Origin: Bacteroidota bacterium
GTDB taxonomy: Bacteria; Bacteroidota; Bacteroidia; UKL13-3
DNA length: 44,977 bases
Assembly: GCA_947507965.1 (NCBI GenBank)
Contig: CANNQU010000022.1
Location: 1 to 44,977 of the forward strand
Reading direction: 5' to 3'
The translations under genes were made by a program, and so were the position numbers. Shown here piece by piece: positions 1 to 9,171 of the stretch; the stretch's first letter is position 1; every line of letters starts with the position of its first letter. The notes beneath the pieces were generated by a model that saw only the letters and a program-made list of their open reading frames with translations, had not been told where the DNA came from and did not search any database.

Positions 1-169
1 CGTTAGCATCAAAATACGTCAATGGTAACTTGTTCATGGACCTAGGATCTGCGAAAGGAGGGCTTCAGAATAGGAATGACGAAACAGCATTGATACGGTC
101 TTTGCGGATCATTTTATTTTCGCCAGCACATCAAATACTGAAATACCCCTTATTTCATGCTATACTTAT
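1..169. other. Left-edge non-coding sequence
   Basis: No convincing gene; a plus-strand ORF from 30 to 260 runs into the real minus-strand gene. The stretch 47-110 (GATCTGCGAAAGGAGGGCTT ... AGGAATGACGAAAC) loosely resembles the GATCCTTCCTGCGTCAGGAT repeat edge seen at the right end, but the similarity is too weak to call. Confidence 0.3.
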
Positions 170-592
170 TTACTCGAAATACACCAAAGGAATCCTTTGG
201 GTTATTATCTCTTTGTTGTTTACCATCTTCTTCTCCGAATACCAGATTATAATACGATGAAGTGAATTTAAATCATCTGCATTAATGGTGATGCCTTGAT
301 TGCCAGCTGCATCAAAAACCGGGAAGGCATTAAAGCGGAGCTGAGCAGAATCACTCACGATAATATTCTTGGTGATATTTAGCTCATTGGAATCTTTAAT
401 ATATACAATGGTGATCTTATCCCCAGCCTTTAATTGCCCTTTAGCCATCAGTAGATTGGCGTTAAAGCCATTCTCAGAACAGGTAGAAACACACTCGAAT
501 ACTCGTTCACCATTAACCAAAACAAGCCAGTGGTTTGCATTTACGGCAAGGCTATAAAGAAAGAGAAAGAAAAGTATAATTATCGCTTTCAC
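170..592 (-). CDS. Small exported protein of unknown function
   Basis: 140 residues. The first ~19 residues form a clear Sec signal peptide (Lys, then a hydrophobic run ending VNANH). The remainder looks like a beta-rich extracytoplasmic domain with two cysteines (FECVSTCSENG, about residues 33-43) that could form a disulfide. I recognise no family. The start is GTG at 592, immediately after the TAA stop of the upstream membrane-protein gene (593-595), so translation is probably coupled and both genes share a transcript. No catalytic motif is visible. An exported accessory of the GT-C-like protein is possible, but only by position. Confidence 0.7.
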   Translation of the reverse strand: MKAIIILFFLFLYSLAVNANHWLVLVNGERVFECVSTCSENGFNANLLMAKGQLKAGDKITIVYIKDSNELNITKNIIVSDSAQLRFNAFPVFDAAGNQGITINADDLNSLHRIIIWYSEKKMVNNKEIITQRIPLVYFE

Positions 593-2062
593 TTATTTCA
601 TGTTTTTAAGTTCAATATCGTTTTGTATTTTATAAATACGTATTTGTAAGGTATCACCTCTGATACCAAAATTACGATTGTTATGTTCTTCATGCAACAA
701 AATAAAATTTTCATTCTCATCAAGCCAATGCTTAGGCAAATTGCCTTCAATAGGGCAAAACTGGGAGTCCCAAATAATAAGTGCGTCCTTGCGAAAAGAA
801 ATGGAATTATTGACATAGAAAATGGATGATGTCTTCGAAGGGTCGAATCGATCTAAATTTAAAATATGCGCTACAAATGGATCGAAAAAATAGAAGAAAT
901 TATTTTGTAAATTATTTTCTTTAATCCATTGACACGATTTGTATTGCGCTTGCTCAAAATCACTTAGCTTATATGGAATCTCGCGGCGATTTTGCTTTAT
1001 TGGAATAAGAAATACAGCAACCAACAAAAGAAAGCCAAGTGTCTTCACCCATACCTTTTGAGCAATTTCTAAATCCATCATCCAATGAAAGGCAAAAAAG
1101 GCCGAGAGTGCAATAACGGGACCAATACCTGCCATTACCCGCAATAATCCCAAGGAACCAAAAATTCCTAACCGCCAAAATATACTATGGGCTATAAAAT
1201 AAACCGAAAAACTTCCAAATATTAAAACCATCCGTATATTGAGCATCCGATCGCTACCCAAAGATCTTGCTTTTAATTGTGCATAATAGGCCCTAATAAA
1301 AATCACAATAGCCAGGAGAACCAAGAGTACCTGTGGTGCTCCGGCTATATCCTCGTTGCCTCTTACAAACTGGAGTAAAGAACCTTTGCCATACACATTA
1401 ACCGCAAGAAGATATGGGTTGGTACTAAATACCCATTTCAAGTTACTATAAACAAGAAGCCCAATAATAGAAAACACGACGGTTCCAAGGAATAAAAGCC
1501 CAATGGCCTTATACTGCTTATAATACAATGCCATTAAGGCAAACACAGGAATAATCAAGAAGCCTTCGCTGCGTATAAAAGGTAAAAATGAAATTATTAA
1601 ACACGCCCAGCGTTCCCTGAAATTTTGATAGAGATAGATTCCTGAAATCAAAAACAAGGCAAATAAAATTTCAGTGAGGCCACTAAAAACACTTACAAAA
1701 TATACCGGTATACTAAACACAAAAACAAGGCTTAGCCAGGCCAATTTTGGAACATGCTGGCGAGCAATTAGAAAGCTAAGGTAACCGGTACTTAAGGCAC
1801 AGATGATGTTAAACAGTTTAACGCCTCCAAACCCAAACTGTGCCCACGGTGAGGCAAGCAACGTAAAGATCGGCTTTCCCCATTGATCCAGAAAATTTTC
1901 GGGATGTTTAAATGCAAATCGAGCAAAAAGATAATGCATCCAGCTATCGCCACCGCCATAAGTGCCAATACTAAACCAGGAGCAAGCTAAAAACACCAAT
2001 GCATAAAAGCCCAAGCAGATTGGGACCATTATATTATTTTGTTTCCACCACGGTTGTTGCAT
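593..2062 (-). CDS. Polytopic membrane protein, GT-C glycosyltransferase-like
   Basis: About 489 residues with roughly ten hydrophobic segments. After the first membrane segment comes a periplasmic-type loop (GGGDSWMHYLFARFAFKHPE, then NFLDQWGKP) resembling the first acidic loop of ArnT/PMT-type GT-C enzymes that use polyprenyl-phosphate sugars. The C-terminal ~110 residues are soluble. The preferred start is ATG at 2062; a TTG three codons upstream (2071) is also in frame. It lies 52 bases downstream of dtd and directly upstream of the small exported-protein gene. The GT-C assignment rests on topology and the acidic loop. Donor and acceptor are unknown, and a non-enzymatic membrane protein cannot be excluded. 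Confidence 0.65.
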   Translation of the reverse strand: MQQPWWKQNNIMVPICLGFYALVFLACSWFSIGTYGGGDSWMHYLFARFAFKHPENFLDQWGKPIFTLLASPWAQFGFGGVKLFNIICALSTGYLSFLIARQHVPKLAWLSLVFVFSIPVYFVSVFSGLTEILFALFLISGIYLYQNFRERWACLIISFLPFIRSEGFLIIPVFALMALYYKQYKAIGLLFLGTVVFSIIGLLVYSNLKWVFSTNPYLLAVNVYGKGSLLQFVRGNEDIAGAPQVLLVLLAIVIFIRAYYAQLKARSLGSDRMLNIRMVLIFGSFSVYFIAHSIFWRLGIFGSLGLLRVMAGIGPVIALSAFFAFHWMMDLEIAQKVWVKTLGFLLLVAVFLIPIKQNRREIPYKLSDFEQAQYKSCQWIKENNLQNNFFYFFDPFVAHILNLDRFDPSKTSSIFYVNNSISFRKDALIIWDSQFCPIEGNLPKHWLDENENFILLHEEHNNRNFGIRGDTLQIRIYKIQNDIELKNMK

Positions 2063-2114
2063 AAAATTCAAGGTTGAATTAAGGTGCTAAGTTATTGTTT
2101 TATCCTTTTGTTAT

Positions 2115-2567
2115 TTACCCTTTATTTTTAGAATCAATGATAATGGTTACGGGGCCATGATTTACTAAAGCCACCTTCATGTTAGCGCCAAAGATACCGG
2201 TAGCTACGCTTTTACCTAGGTCGTGTTGCAGTTGGGAAATCATTCTTTCATACAATGGCTTAGCTATTTCTGGTCTGGCAGCATCGATATAACTTGGGCG
2301 GTTTCCTTTTTTTGTAGCAGCATACAAGGTAAATTGACTTATTAATAAGAGCTCACCATTAACATCGCCCACACTAAAATTCATCACCCCTTGGGCATCG
2401 TCGAATAGGCGCATATTGCATATTTTCTGCGATAGCCAAATACTATCATTTTCATCATCTGCGGCCTCTATACCCAATAAAATGAGGAGTCCACTGCCGA
2501 TTGCTGACTCTAATTTTCCATCAATTATTACAGAAGCCTCGAGAACACGTTGAATTACTGCCCGCAT
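2115..2567 (-). CDS. dtd: D-aminoacyl-tRNA deacylase
   Basis: 150 residues, the normal family length. Dtd hydrolyses D-amino acids (and glycine mis-attached to tRNA-Ala) from tRNA in the cytoplasm, using chiral selection through a Gly-cis-Pro motif. The two signature motifs are intact: SQFTLYA at about residues 77-83 and NHGPVT at about 136-141. The N-terminus (MRAVIQRV) is typical and fixes the ATG start. It is divergent from pdxJ with only 42 bases between the starts, and the membrane-protein gene follows 52 bases downstream on the same strand. Confidence 0.96.
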   Translation of the reverse strand: MRAVIQRVLEASVIIDGKLESAIGSGLLILLGIEAADDENDSIWLSQKICNMRLFDDAQGVMNFSVGDVNGELLLISQFTLYAATKKGNRPSYIDAARPEIAKPLYERMISQLQHDLGKSVATGIFGANMKVALVNHGPVTIIIDSKNKG

Positions 2568-2609
2568 AGAAACAATTTTAATTTACTTTGCATCATAGAA
2601 AATTAATCC

Positions 2610-3323
2610 ATGACCAAACTTTCTGTAAATATAAACAAGTTTGCTACCTTACGCAATGCCCGCGGAGGTAACAATCCAGACCTCATCCAAGTGGCTCTTG
2701 ATATTGAACGATTTGGAGCCGATGGAATCACCGTACATCCCCGCCCAGATGAGCGGCATATTAAATATGAAGACGTCATCGCATTAAAGAAGGTTATCAC
2801 CACCGAATTCAATATTGAGGGTAACCCGAAAGAACAGAAATTTATTGATTTAGTACTGGCCGTAAAGCCTACCCAAGTAACCTTAGTGCCCGACACGATG
2901 AGCCAGCTCACCAGCAATCAAGGATGGGACACGGAAAAGGAAAAAGGATTTTTGAGAGATGTCATTGACGTATTTAAAAAAGAAAAAATACGTGTCTCCA
3001 TCTTCTGCGATGCGGTTACAAAGATCATTGGAGGTGCAGCAGAAACCGGAACAGACCGGATTGAATTATATACCGAATTATATGCAAAAGAATATCTAAA
3101 AAATAAAGACCATGCCATTAAGCCTTATTTAGCGTCCGCCAATTTAGCCCATTCCTTAGGTCTGGGTATTAATGCCGGCCATGACCTTGATCTTAAAAAC
3201 CTAAATTATTTCCATCATAACATCCTCCATTTAGCAGAAGTATCGATAGGTCATGCCTTCGTTTGCGATGCCCTCTATTTAGGGTTAGAGAATACCGTTC
3301 GATTGTATAAAAGAGCGTTGTAG
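2610..3323 (+). CDS. pdxJ: Pyridoxine 5'-phosphate synthase
   Basis: 237 residues, full length. PdxJ condenses 1-deoxy-D-xylulose 5-phosphate with 3-amino-2-oxopropyl phosphate to give pyridoxine 5'-phosphate in the DXP-dependent vitamin B6 pathway. Family hallmarks are present: the N-terminal [15 protein letters not shown] phosphate/substrate segment, [16 protein letters not shown] (about residues 36-51), the TDRIELYTE segment and the C-terminal [10 protein letters not shown] and [15 protein letters not shown] segments. A near-consensus -7 element (TTACTTTG, 2583-2590) lies 20 bases before the ATG. It is divergent from dtd and converges on rho. No other pdx gene is in the window. Confidence 0.97.
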   Translation: MTKLSVNINKFATLRNARGGNNPDLIQVALDIERFGADGITVHPRPDERHIKYEDVIALKKVITTEFNIEGNPKEQKFIDLVLAVKPTQVTLVPDTMSQLTSNQGWDTEKEKGFLRDVIDVFKKEKIRVSIFCDAVTKIIGGAAETGTDRIELYTELYAKEYLKNKDHAIKPYLASANLAHSLGLGINAGHDLDLKNLNYFHHNILHLAEVSIGHAFVCDALYLGLENTVRLYKRAL

Positions 3324-3353
3324 AGTAGGGTTTATCGGAATGGGGTGTTCAGC

Positions 3354-5018
3354 TTACCCATTCATGGTGGCAATAAACTCCTCATTGCTATTGGTTAGGC
3401 GCATGTGTTTTAGCAACATCTCTATTGCCTCTTCTGCGTTCATATCACTTAAATGCTTACGCAAGATCCAGATCCGTTGTAAGAATTCCTTCGACAATAA
3501 TAAATCTTCACGTCGAGTGCCTGAAGCAGGAATATCAATAGCAGGGTACACCCGTTTGTTAGCCAATTTCCGATCGAGTTGCAATTCCATATTACCTGTT
3601 CCCTTAAACTCTTCAAAAATTACTTCATCCATTTTACTTCCGGTATCGGTTAATGCGGTAGCAATAATAGTAAGCGATCCGCCGTTTTCTATTTTACGAG
3701 CAGCACCAAAAAAACGCTTTGGCTTGTGTAATGCGTTAGCATCTACTCCACCACTTAATATTTTACCGGAGGCTGGTGTTACCGTGTTATAGGCACGAGC
3801 CATACGAGTGATGGAGTCCATCAAAATCACCACATCGTGTCCACATTCTACCATACGTTTAGCTTTCTCATGAACCATATTACATAGTTTCACATGTTTG
3901 TCAGCCGGCTCATCGAATGTGCTCGCCACCACTTCAGCACGAACACTCCGAGCCATATCGGTTACTTCTTCCGGACGCTCATCAATTAATAAAACGATTA
4001 AATAAACTTCCGGGTGATTTGCGGCAATAGCATTGGCAATATCCTTCAGTAAAACCGTTTTACCGGTTTTGGGTTGCGCTACAATAAGCCCCCGCTGGCC
4101 CTTACCAATGGGTGCAAACATATCAATCAAACGAGTAGAATAATTGTTTTTACTGTAAACCAAATTCAATTTCTCATCGGGGAAAAGTGGCGTCAGATGC
4201 TCAAAAGAAACGCGATCACGAACTTCAGCAGGGGTACGTCCGTTGATGCTGATTACCTTTATTAATGCAAAATATTTTTCTCCTTCCTTTGGAGGACGGA
4301 TAGTGCCTTTCACCGTATCTCCTGTTTTTAACCCAAACAATTTTATTTGCGAGGGAGAAACATAAATATCATCAGGACTTGGCATATAATTATAATCACT
4401 GCTTCGTAAAAAACCATATCCATCGGGAATCAATTCTAAAACCCCCTGATTGGTTATATGATCATCAAATTCAAAGACACTTGCTACTTGCTGGCGTTGA
4501 TTTTGAAGATTCTGTTGATTGTTGATGTTTTGTTCCTCATTACTATTCTCATTTACATTTTCTTCCTCGTTTTTCACATCGTCCTTTTTCTCATGCAACG
4601 GTTTAGCATGATGGTTTGGATGAGGTTTGGGCTTGTGTTCGGCATTCTTCTGCTCTTCCTTCAAACTCAACCTTTTGCGTTTTCGCTCTTCATGCAACTC
4701 CTCATCAGTTTTTTCCCCTTGCTCTATATCAATTTTCGGCTCTACCGTTTCATTGATTACGATTTCACCTGTTGGCACCTCCTCTATTACTTCTTCCCCT
4801 TCTGACTTTTTCTTACGACCGCGTTTCTTTTTTTCTAGAGAAACCTCAGAATTTTCGGTCAACAACACATCCGGTTGATTCGCCTTTTGCTTTAAAATGA
4901 GGTTACCCATTAGTTCCTGTTTGCCTAGATTTTCATAATTGGCAACGTCCAGCTTTTGCCCTAATTCCTGTAATTCAGGAAGCGACATTTCGCTTAATTG
5001 AGAGATGGTGAAGTTCAT
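3354..5018 (-). CDS. rho: Transcription termination factor Rho
   Basis: About 554 residues from ATG 5018 ([17 protein letters not shown], the Rho_N helical domain); an upstream in-frame ATG at 5075 would add 19 atypical residues. Rho is the hexameric RNA-dependent ATPase that terminates transcription. A low-complexity charged insertion (Glu/Lys/Asn/Gln, about residues 70-180) separates Rho_N from the RNA-binding domain ([18 protein letters not shown]). The ATPase core follows, with Walker A in [15 protein letters not shown], Walker B ([16 protein letters not shown]) and the Q/R-loop region. Such insertions are seen in Bacteroidota Rho and make it longer than the ~420-residue E. coli protein. 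It is divergent from plsC across a 333-base spacer. Confidence 0.97.
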   Translation of the reverse strand: MNFTISQLSEMSLPELQELGQKLDVANYENLGKQELMGNLILKQKANQPDVLLTENSEVSLEKKKRGRKKKSEGEEVIEEVPTGEIVINETVEPKIDIEQGEKTDEELHEERKRKRLSLKEEQKNAEHKPKPHPNHHAKPLHEKKDDVKNEEENVNENSNEEQNINNQQNLQNQRQQVASVFEFDDHITNQGVLELIPDGYGFLRSSDYNYMPSPDDIYVSPSQIKLFGLKTGDTVKGTIRPPKEGEKYFALIKVISINGRTPAEVRDRVSFEHLTPLFPDEKLNLVYSKNNYSTRLIDMFAPIGKGQRGLIVAQPKTGKTVLLKDIANAIAANHPEVYLIVLLIDERPEEVTDMARSVRAEVVASTFDEPADKHVKLCNMVHEKAKRMVECGHDVVILMDSITRMARAYNTVTPASGKILSGGVDANALHKPKRFFGAARKIENGGSLTIIATALTDTGSKMDEVIFEEFKGTGNMELQLDRKLANKRVYPAIDIPASGTRREDLLLSKEFLQRIWILRKHLSDMNAEEAIEMLLKHMRLTNSNEEFIATMNG

Positions 5019-5201
5019 AATTGAATGAATTCCTTTATTTTGTATTAAATTGAATTTTACTTTTTGCAGCGGCAATTTTTAGTAAGCTTTATGTTGGAAA
5101 ACCAAAAACAACATTTGAGAGAAACTAGATAAACAAAAAAAATAAGGATTGAATATTTGCCCCTCGAAGTGTGTTCTGCCCTGCAAAATCTTTAACTATG
5201 T

Positions 5202-5227
5202 AATTCTTTTAAGATTTGAAAAGAATT
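5202..5227. repeat. 9-bp perfect inverted repeat upstream of rho
   Basis: AATTCTTTT at 5202-5210 and AAAAGAATT at 5219-5227, separated by 8 bases. It could be an operator for a dimeric regulator or a weak RNA hairpin in the rho leader. Function is unknown. Confidence 0.45.
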
Positions 5228-5310
5228 AATGTTGCAAGTATAGTGAAAAATATTTTATGGAAACAAAAAATATTTTTGGAATAAAAGGAGAAGAAGGATG
5301 CAAATCAAAT

Positions 5311-5340
5311 TTTGATAATCGATTACATTAAATAACTTCG
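5311..5340 (+). promoter_or_regulatory. Bacteroidota-type promoter of plsC
   Basis: TTTG at 5311-5314, an 18-base spacer, then TAACTTCG at 5333-5340. This matches the Bacteroidota pattern TTTG-N19-TAnnTTTG with one mismatch in the -7 element. The ATG follows 11 bases downstream. Confidence 0.65.
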
Positions 5341-5351
5341 CAGTATTATTA

Positions 5352-6104
5352 ATGAACTATATAATTTACACATTTAAAAAAATTTGGGGTATTTGGTTTT
5401 ATTTAAACCTTTCGATTTGGTTCTTTATCCTATTTCCTGTTTTTTGGGTCACCTTGAGCTTTGAAAAACTTTACCCATTAGCCCATCGTACCCGTCGTTT
5501 CTGGTCAGAAATACTTCAGATTACCTCATTACAGTGGTGGGATGTAAAATACAAGATACCGATCGATTTTAACAGGCAAAATTACATCATTTGCAGTAAT
5601 CATACATCCTATATGGATATACCTATGATGTGTATTGCGATTCCGGGGTATTTCAACTTTATGGCGAAGGCTGAACTTGGCGATATTCCATTATTTGGCA
5701 GGTTCTTTCGTACCATAGATATCGCTGTGAATCGTAAATCGGCACGCGACAGTTATCGCGCTTTTGAATTGGCAAAAAAACACTTAGCAACTGGAGCGAG
5801 TATTGTTATTTTTCCTGAGGGAGGGATTCCGGACAGTACCCCCGTGATGAAAAAATTTAAACCGGGGGTTTTCAAAATTGCACTACAATTAGGCGTTCCG
5901 GTATTACCTGTTACTTTTATTGATAATTGGCGTTTACTTCCTGACGATGGAAAATATTCAGCTTTACCTGGTATTACCCGTGCCATTGTTCATGAACCCA
6001 TTGAAGTAGCAGGACTGACGGATGATAATTTAGGGGCATTTGCAGAGCAGCTTTACAACACCATTAATGGCCCACTCATTGAGCATCGAGTAGTAAAAGA
6101 ATAG
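5352..6104 (+). CDS. plsC: 1-acyl-sn-glycerol-3-phosphate acyltransferase
   Basis: 250 residues. This is a PlsC-family LPLAT acyltransferase that makes phosphatidic acid from lysophosphatidic acid at the inner membrane. An N-terminal hydrophobic segment (about residues 11-35) anchors it. The catalytic block NHTSYMD (residues 83-89) gives the H(x)4D motif, with His84 and Asp89. The FPEGG motif is at 154-158 and the late VPVLPVTF block follows. All conserved LPLAT motifs are intact. It is transcribed alone from its own promoter, 56 bases ahead of uvrB. Specificity for other acyl acceptors, such as ornithine lipids, cannot be excluded from sequence alone. Confidence 0.9.
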   Translation: MNYIIYTFKKIWGIWFYLNLSIWFFILFPVFWVTLSFEKLYPLAHRTRRFWSEILQITSLQWWDVKYKIPIDFNRQNYIICSNHTSYMDIPMMCIAIPGYFNFMAKAELGDIPLFGRFFRTIDIAVNRKSARDSYRAFELAKKHLATGASIVIFPEGGIPDSTPVMKKFKPGVFKIALQLGVPVLPVTFIDNWRLLPDDGKYSALPGITRAIVHEPIEVAGLTDDNLGAFAEQLYNTINGPLIEHRVVKE

Positions 6105-6140
6105 TAATACGGCCCTTAATCTTCTTCCTCTCTCCTTTGT

Positions 6141-6148
6141 TACCTTTG
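6141..6148 (+). promoter_or_regulatory. -7 promoter element of uvrB
   Basis: TACCTTTG, a perfect match to TAnnTTTG. It ends 12 bases before the uvrB ATG, implying a very short leader. Confidence 0.65.
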
Positions 6149-6160
6149 CAATCGATTTAA

Positions 6161-8182
6161 ATGGAATTCAGACTCACTTCAGATTTTCAACCCACCGGCG
6201 ACCAACCTTCCGCTATAGTACAATTGGTGGAAGGATTAAACCGTGGTGATAAAGCACAGGTATTATTGGGTGTAACCGGCAGTGGAAAGACATTCACCGT
6301 TGCCAACGTAATAACCCAGGTACAACGACCGACACTTGTGCTTAGTCATAATAAGACTTTGGTAGCTCAACTATATGGCGAATTTAAACAGTTTTTTCCG
6401 GATAATGCAGTAGAATACTTTGTAAGCTATTACGATTACTATCAACCCGAAGCCTTCATAGCATCTACCGGCACATATATAGAAAAGGACTTACAGATTA
6501 ATGAAGAAATTGAGAAATTACGATTAAAAACCACGTCATCCTTATTAAGTGGGCGACGGGATATTATTGTCGTCGCTTCGGTATCATGTATCTATGGTGC
6601 CGGAAACCCGTCGGATATCCAAGGAAGCATCATCCATCTAAAACTAGGGCAACGCATCAATAGGCAGACCTTATTATACAACCTGGTGGATGGTTTGTAT
6701 AGCCGTACCACAGCCGATTTTAATCGAGGTAATTTCCGGGTAAAAGGAGATACGGTAGATGTCTATTTAGCGTATGCCGACTATGCCTATCGCATTCATT
6801 TTTTTGATGATGAAATAGAAGCATTGGAAATGTTTGACCCTCTAACGGGGCAGCGCATCGAAAAAACAGATAGGATTGCAATATACCCTGCAAATCTTTA
6901 TGTGAGTTCTAAAGACACGTTACAACATGCCATCAAAGAAATACAAGATGATATGGTGAAGCAATGTGCTTATTTTAAAAATATTGGTTTGCACCTTGAA
7001 GCAAAACGCTTGGAGGACCGCGTGACCTTTGATTTGGAGATGATGCGCGAACTTGGATATTGCAGTGGAATTGAGAACTACTCTCGTTATATGGATAAAC
7101 GAAAAGCAGGCGATCGCCCGTTTTGTTTACTCGATTATTTTGCAGATGACTTTTTACTGATTGTTGATGAAAGCCATGTATCCATGCCCCAAATTAAGGC
7201 GATGTATGGCGGAGACCGAAGTCGTAAACAGGCCTTAGTAGAAAACGGATTTCGCTTACCTTCGGCAATGGATAACCGTCCGTTAAAGTTTGATGAATTT
7301 GGTACGATAACCAAACAAACAATTTATGTAAGTGCCACCCCTGCCGATTATGAATTAAATGAAGCGGAAGGGTCGATCGTAGAGCAATTAATACGCCCCA
7401 CTGGACTGCTTGACCCAATCATTGAGGTTCGACCCAGCATTAATCAGGTGGATGATTTACTGGATGAAATTGATGACCGAGTAAGAATGGGCGACCGAAT
7501 TTTAGTCACGACCCTTACCAAACGTATGGCCGAAGAGTTGAGTAAATACATGCTTCGGTTAAACATAAAATGTGCCTATATTCATAGTGAAGTAAAAACT
7601 TTAGATCGAGTGGAGATATTGCGGGACTTACGATTGGGAGTATATGATGTATTGATTGGAGTAAATTTATTACGCGAAGGATTAGACCTCCCGGAGGTAA
7701 GTTTTGTGGCCATCATGGATGCCGACAAAGAAGGTTTTTTACGCAGCACCACCTCCTTGGTTCAAACTATTGGACGTGCCGCCCGAAACGATAGAGGAAA
7801 AGTAATCATGTATGCCGACCGGATGACGGAAAGCATGCGCAAGACCATTGAAGAAACAAACCGTCGAAGAGAGAAACAAATTGCCTATAATTTAAAACAC
7901 GGTATCACACCACAAACCGTTCGGAAAAGCATTGAGGAAATTCTAAAACAAACCAAGGTGGCGGATGCAAAAGATGGCGTTACAAAATTTTATCTAGAAC
8001 CGATAGAACCCGATATCGCAGCAGATCCTGTAATTAAGTTGATGAGTAAGCCACAAATCGAAAAGATGATTAGCGACACCCAAAAGGCGATGCAAAAAGC
8101 AGCCAAAGAAACCGATTTCCTACTGGCGGCCAAACTACGTGACGAGATGTTTTCATTGCAAAAAATGCTGCAAGAAAAATAA
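6161..8182 (+). CDS. uvrB: UvrABC system protein B
   Basis: 673 residues, full length. UvrB is the damage-verifying, DNA-loading helicase-like subunit of nucleotide excision repair. Visible features: Walker A GVTGSGKT (37-44), the beta-hairpin region around YYDYYQPEAF, the DESH box (VDESHVSMPQ), helicase motifs V and VI (GVNLLREGLDLPEVS; QTIGRAARN), and a C-terminal UVR domain (MQKAAKETDFLLAAKLRDEM) that contacts UvrC. The ATG start gives the standard N-terminus (FRLTSDFQPTGDQP). No uvrA or uvrC is in the window. Confidence 0.98.
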   Translation: MEFRLTSDFQPTGDQPSAIVQLVEGLNRGDKAQVLLGVTGSGKTFTVANVITQVQRPTLVLSHNKTLVAQLYGEFKQFFPDNAVEYFVSYYDYYQPEAFIASTGTYIEKDLQINEEIEKLRLKTTSSLLSGRRDIIVVASVSCIYGAGNPSDIQGSIIHLKLGQRINRQTLLYNLVDGLYSRTTADFNRGNFRVKGDTVDVYLAYADYAYRIHFFDDEIEALEMFDPLTGQRIEKTDRIAIYPANLYVSSKDTLQHAIKEIQDDMVKQCAYFKNIGLHLEAKRLEDRVTFDLEMMRELGYCSGIENYSRYMDKRKAGDRPFCLLDYFADDFLLIVDESHVSMPQIKAMYGGDRSRKQALVENGFRLPSAMDNRPLKFDEFGTITKQTIYVSATPADYELNEAEGSIVEQLIRPTGLLDPIIEVRPSINQVDDLLDEIDDRVRMGDRILVTTLTKRMAEELSKYMLRLNIKCAYIHSEVKTLDRVEILRDLRLGVYDVLIGVNLLREGLDLPEVSFVAIMDADKEGFLRSTTSLVQTIGRAARNDRGKVIMYADRMTESMRKTIEETNRRREKQIAYNLKHGITPQTVRKSIEEILKQTKVADAKDGVTKFYLEPIEPDIAADPVIKLMSKPQIEKMISDTQKAMQKAAKETDFLLAAKLRDEMFSLQKMLQEK

Positions 8183-8276
8183 AAAATGTTTTGATTTAAA
8201 TAACAAATGAAATTCTATTTGTTAACGAAGAAACGCAACCGAAAGCATTTCATTTTTAATTTTAAATTTCATACCA

Positions 8277-8284
8277 TATCTTTG
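8277..8284 (+). promoter_or_regulatory. -7 promoter element of cdaA
   Basis: TATCTTTG, a perfect TAnnTTTG match, 17 bases before the cdaA ATG at 8302. Confidence 0.65.
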
Positions 8285-8301
8285 ACAAAATTGATTACAT
8301 T

Positions 8302-9081
8302 ATGTTCGAAGATATTCGAGTTCTAAATTTAGTTGATGTTGCAATACTAGGTCTCCTTCTTTATTTGATTTTTCGTTTGCTTAAAGGCACAACGGCATTT
8401 ACGGTAAGTGTCGGTTTATATATACTCATATTAATCTATGGCATTGCAAAACATTTCGAAATGCCGATACTTAGTTCTTTTCTGGGAGCTTTTTGGGATC
8501 TAGGAATTATTTTTGTTATTGTTATATTCAGACAGGAAATACGTCGGTTCCTAATGTTATTGGGGAAAAATGTTTTAACGGGAAATAAATTTTCCATTGC
8601 CCGCATCCTACCGATGGCCATGACCTACAAGGAAAAGGAGTTGCACATGATGGAGGCCGTTTTGGAAGCCTGTTACCACATGTCGGAAGAGAAAACAGGA
8701 GCCTTAATTGTATTTACAGGAACTACCGAATTAAAATATATTTCACAAAGCGGCACCAATACCGATGCCGTAGTATCCTCGAAAATCATTGAAACTTTTT
8801 TCAACAAAACAAGCCCTTTGCATGATGGGGCTCTGATTATAAACAAGAATCGAATAAAGGCAGCTGGGTGCATCTTACCCATCTCTCAAGAAATAACGAA
8901 CCTCCCCGAAAACGTAGGCACCCGACACCGATCGGCCGTAAGTGTTACCAACCAAAATGATGCCATTGCCATCATTGTTAGTGAAGAGAATGGGAATATT
9001 TCGATTGCCAAACAGGGATTGCTTTTCTATAATTTAAACAAACAGCAATTGCTGAAGGAATTATTGGAACAGACCGTTTAA
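8302..9081 (+). CDS. cdaA: Membrane diadenylate cyclase CdaA
   Basis: 259 residues. CdaA condenses two ATP into cyclic di-AMP, a second messenger linked to potassium, turgor and cell-wall control. Three N-terminal membrane segments (about residues 10-26, 32-48 and 64-77) precede a DAC (DisA_N) domain. The catalytic DGA (175-177, in SPLHDGALII) and RHR (208-210, in GTRHRSAVSVT) motifs are both intact, so it should be active. It is flanked by its own promoter and a strong terminator, so it is probably monocistronic. No cdaR, glmM or c-di-AMP phosphodiesterase is adjacent. Confidence 0.94.
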   Translation: MFEDIRVLNLVDVAILGLLLYLIFRLLKGTTAFTVSVGLYILILIYGIAKHFEMPILSSFLGAFWDLGIIFVIVIFRQEIRRFLMLLGKNVLTGNKFSIARILPMAMTYKEKELHMMEAVLEACYHMSEEKTGALIVFTGTTELKYISQSGTNTDAVVSSKIIETFFNKTSPLHDGALIINKNRIKAAGCILPISQEITNLPENVGTRHRSAVSVTNQNDAIAIIVSEENGNISIAKQGLLFYNLNKQQLLKELLEQTV

Positions 9082-9120
9082 TCGTTAAATTCAACTTTTG
9101 TTACGGAAATAGTAATGCAT

Positions 9121-9154
9121 AAAAAAATCCCCACAATACTGCGGGGATTTTTTT
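9121..9154. terminator. Bidirectional intrinsic terminator, cdaA / collagen-like gene
   Basis: A-run plus TCCCC (9121-9132) pairs with GGGGA plus T-run (9143-9154): a 12-bp stem with a 10-base loop and T-tracts on both strands. It sits between two convergent genes and can serve both. Confidence 0.9.
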
Positions 9155-9171
9155 ATGTAGGTGTTATTTAA

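Larger units (their letters stand above)
5019..5351. other. Divergent intergenic region between rho and plsC
   Basis: 333 AT-rich bases between divergent starts. It holds a good plsC promoter at its right end and a 9-bp perfect inverted repeat near the middle (listed separately). It also contains two AAATATTTT-type palindromic runs near 5247-5275. I see no ORF, tRNA or known riboswitch. Because rho is autoregulated in other bacteria, part of this may be a long rho leader; that is inference. Confidence 0.5.

Noticed and set aside
30-260. 76-codon plus-strand ORF at the left edge
   Set aside because: It overlaps the minus-strand secreted-protein gene and lacks a recognisable domain.
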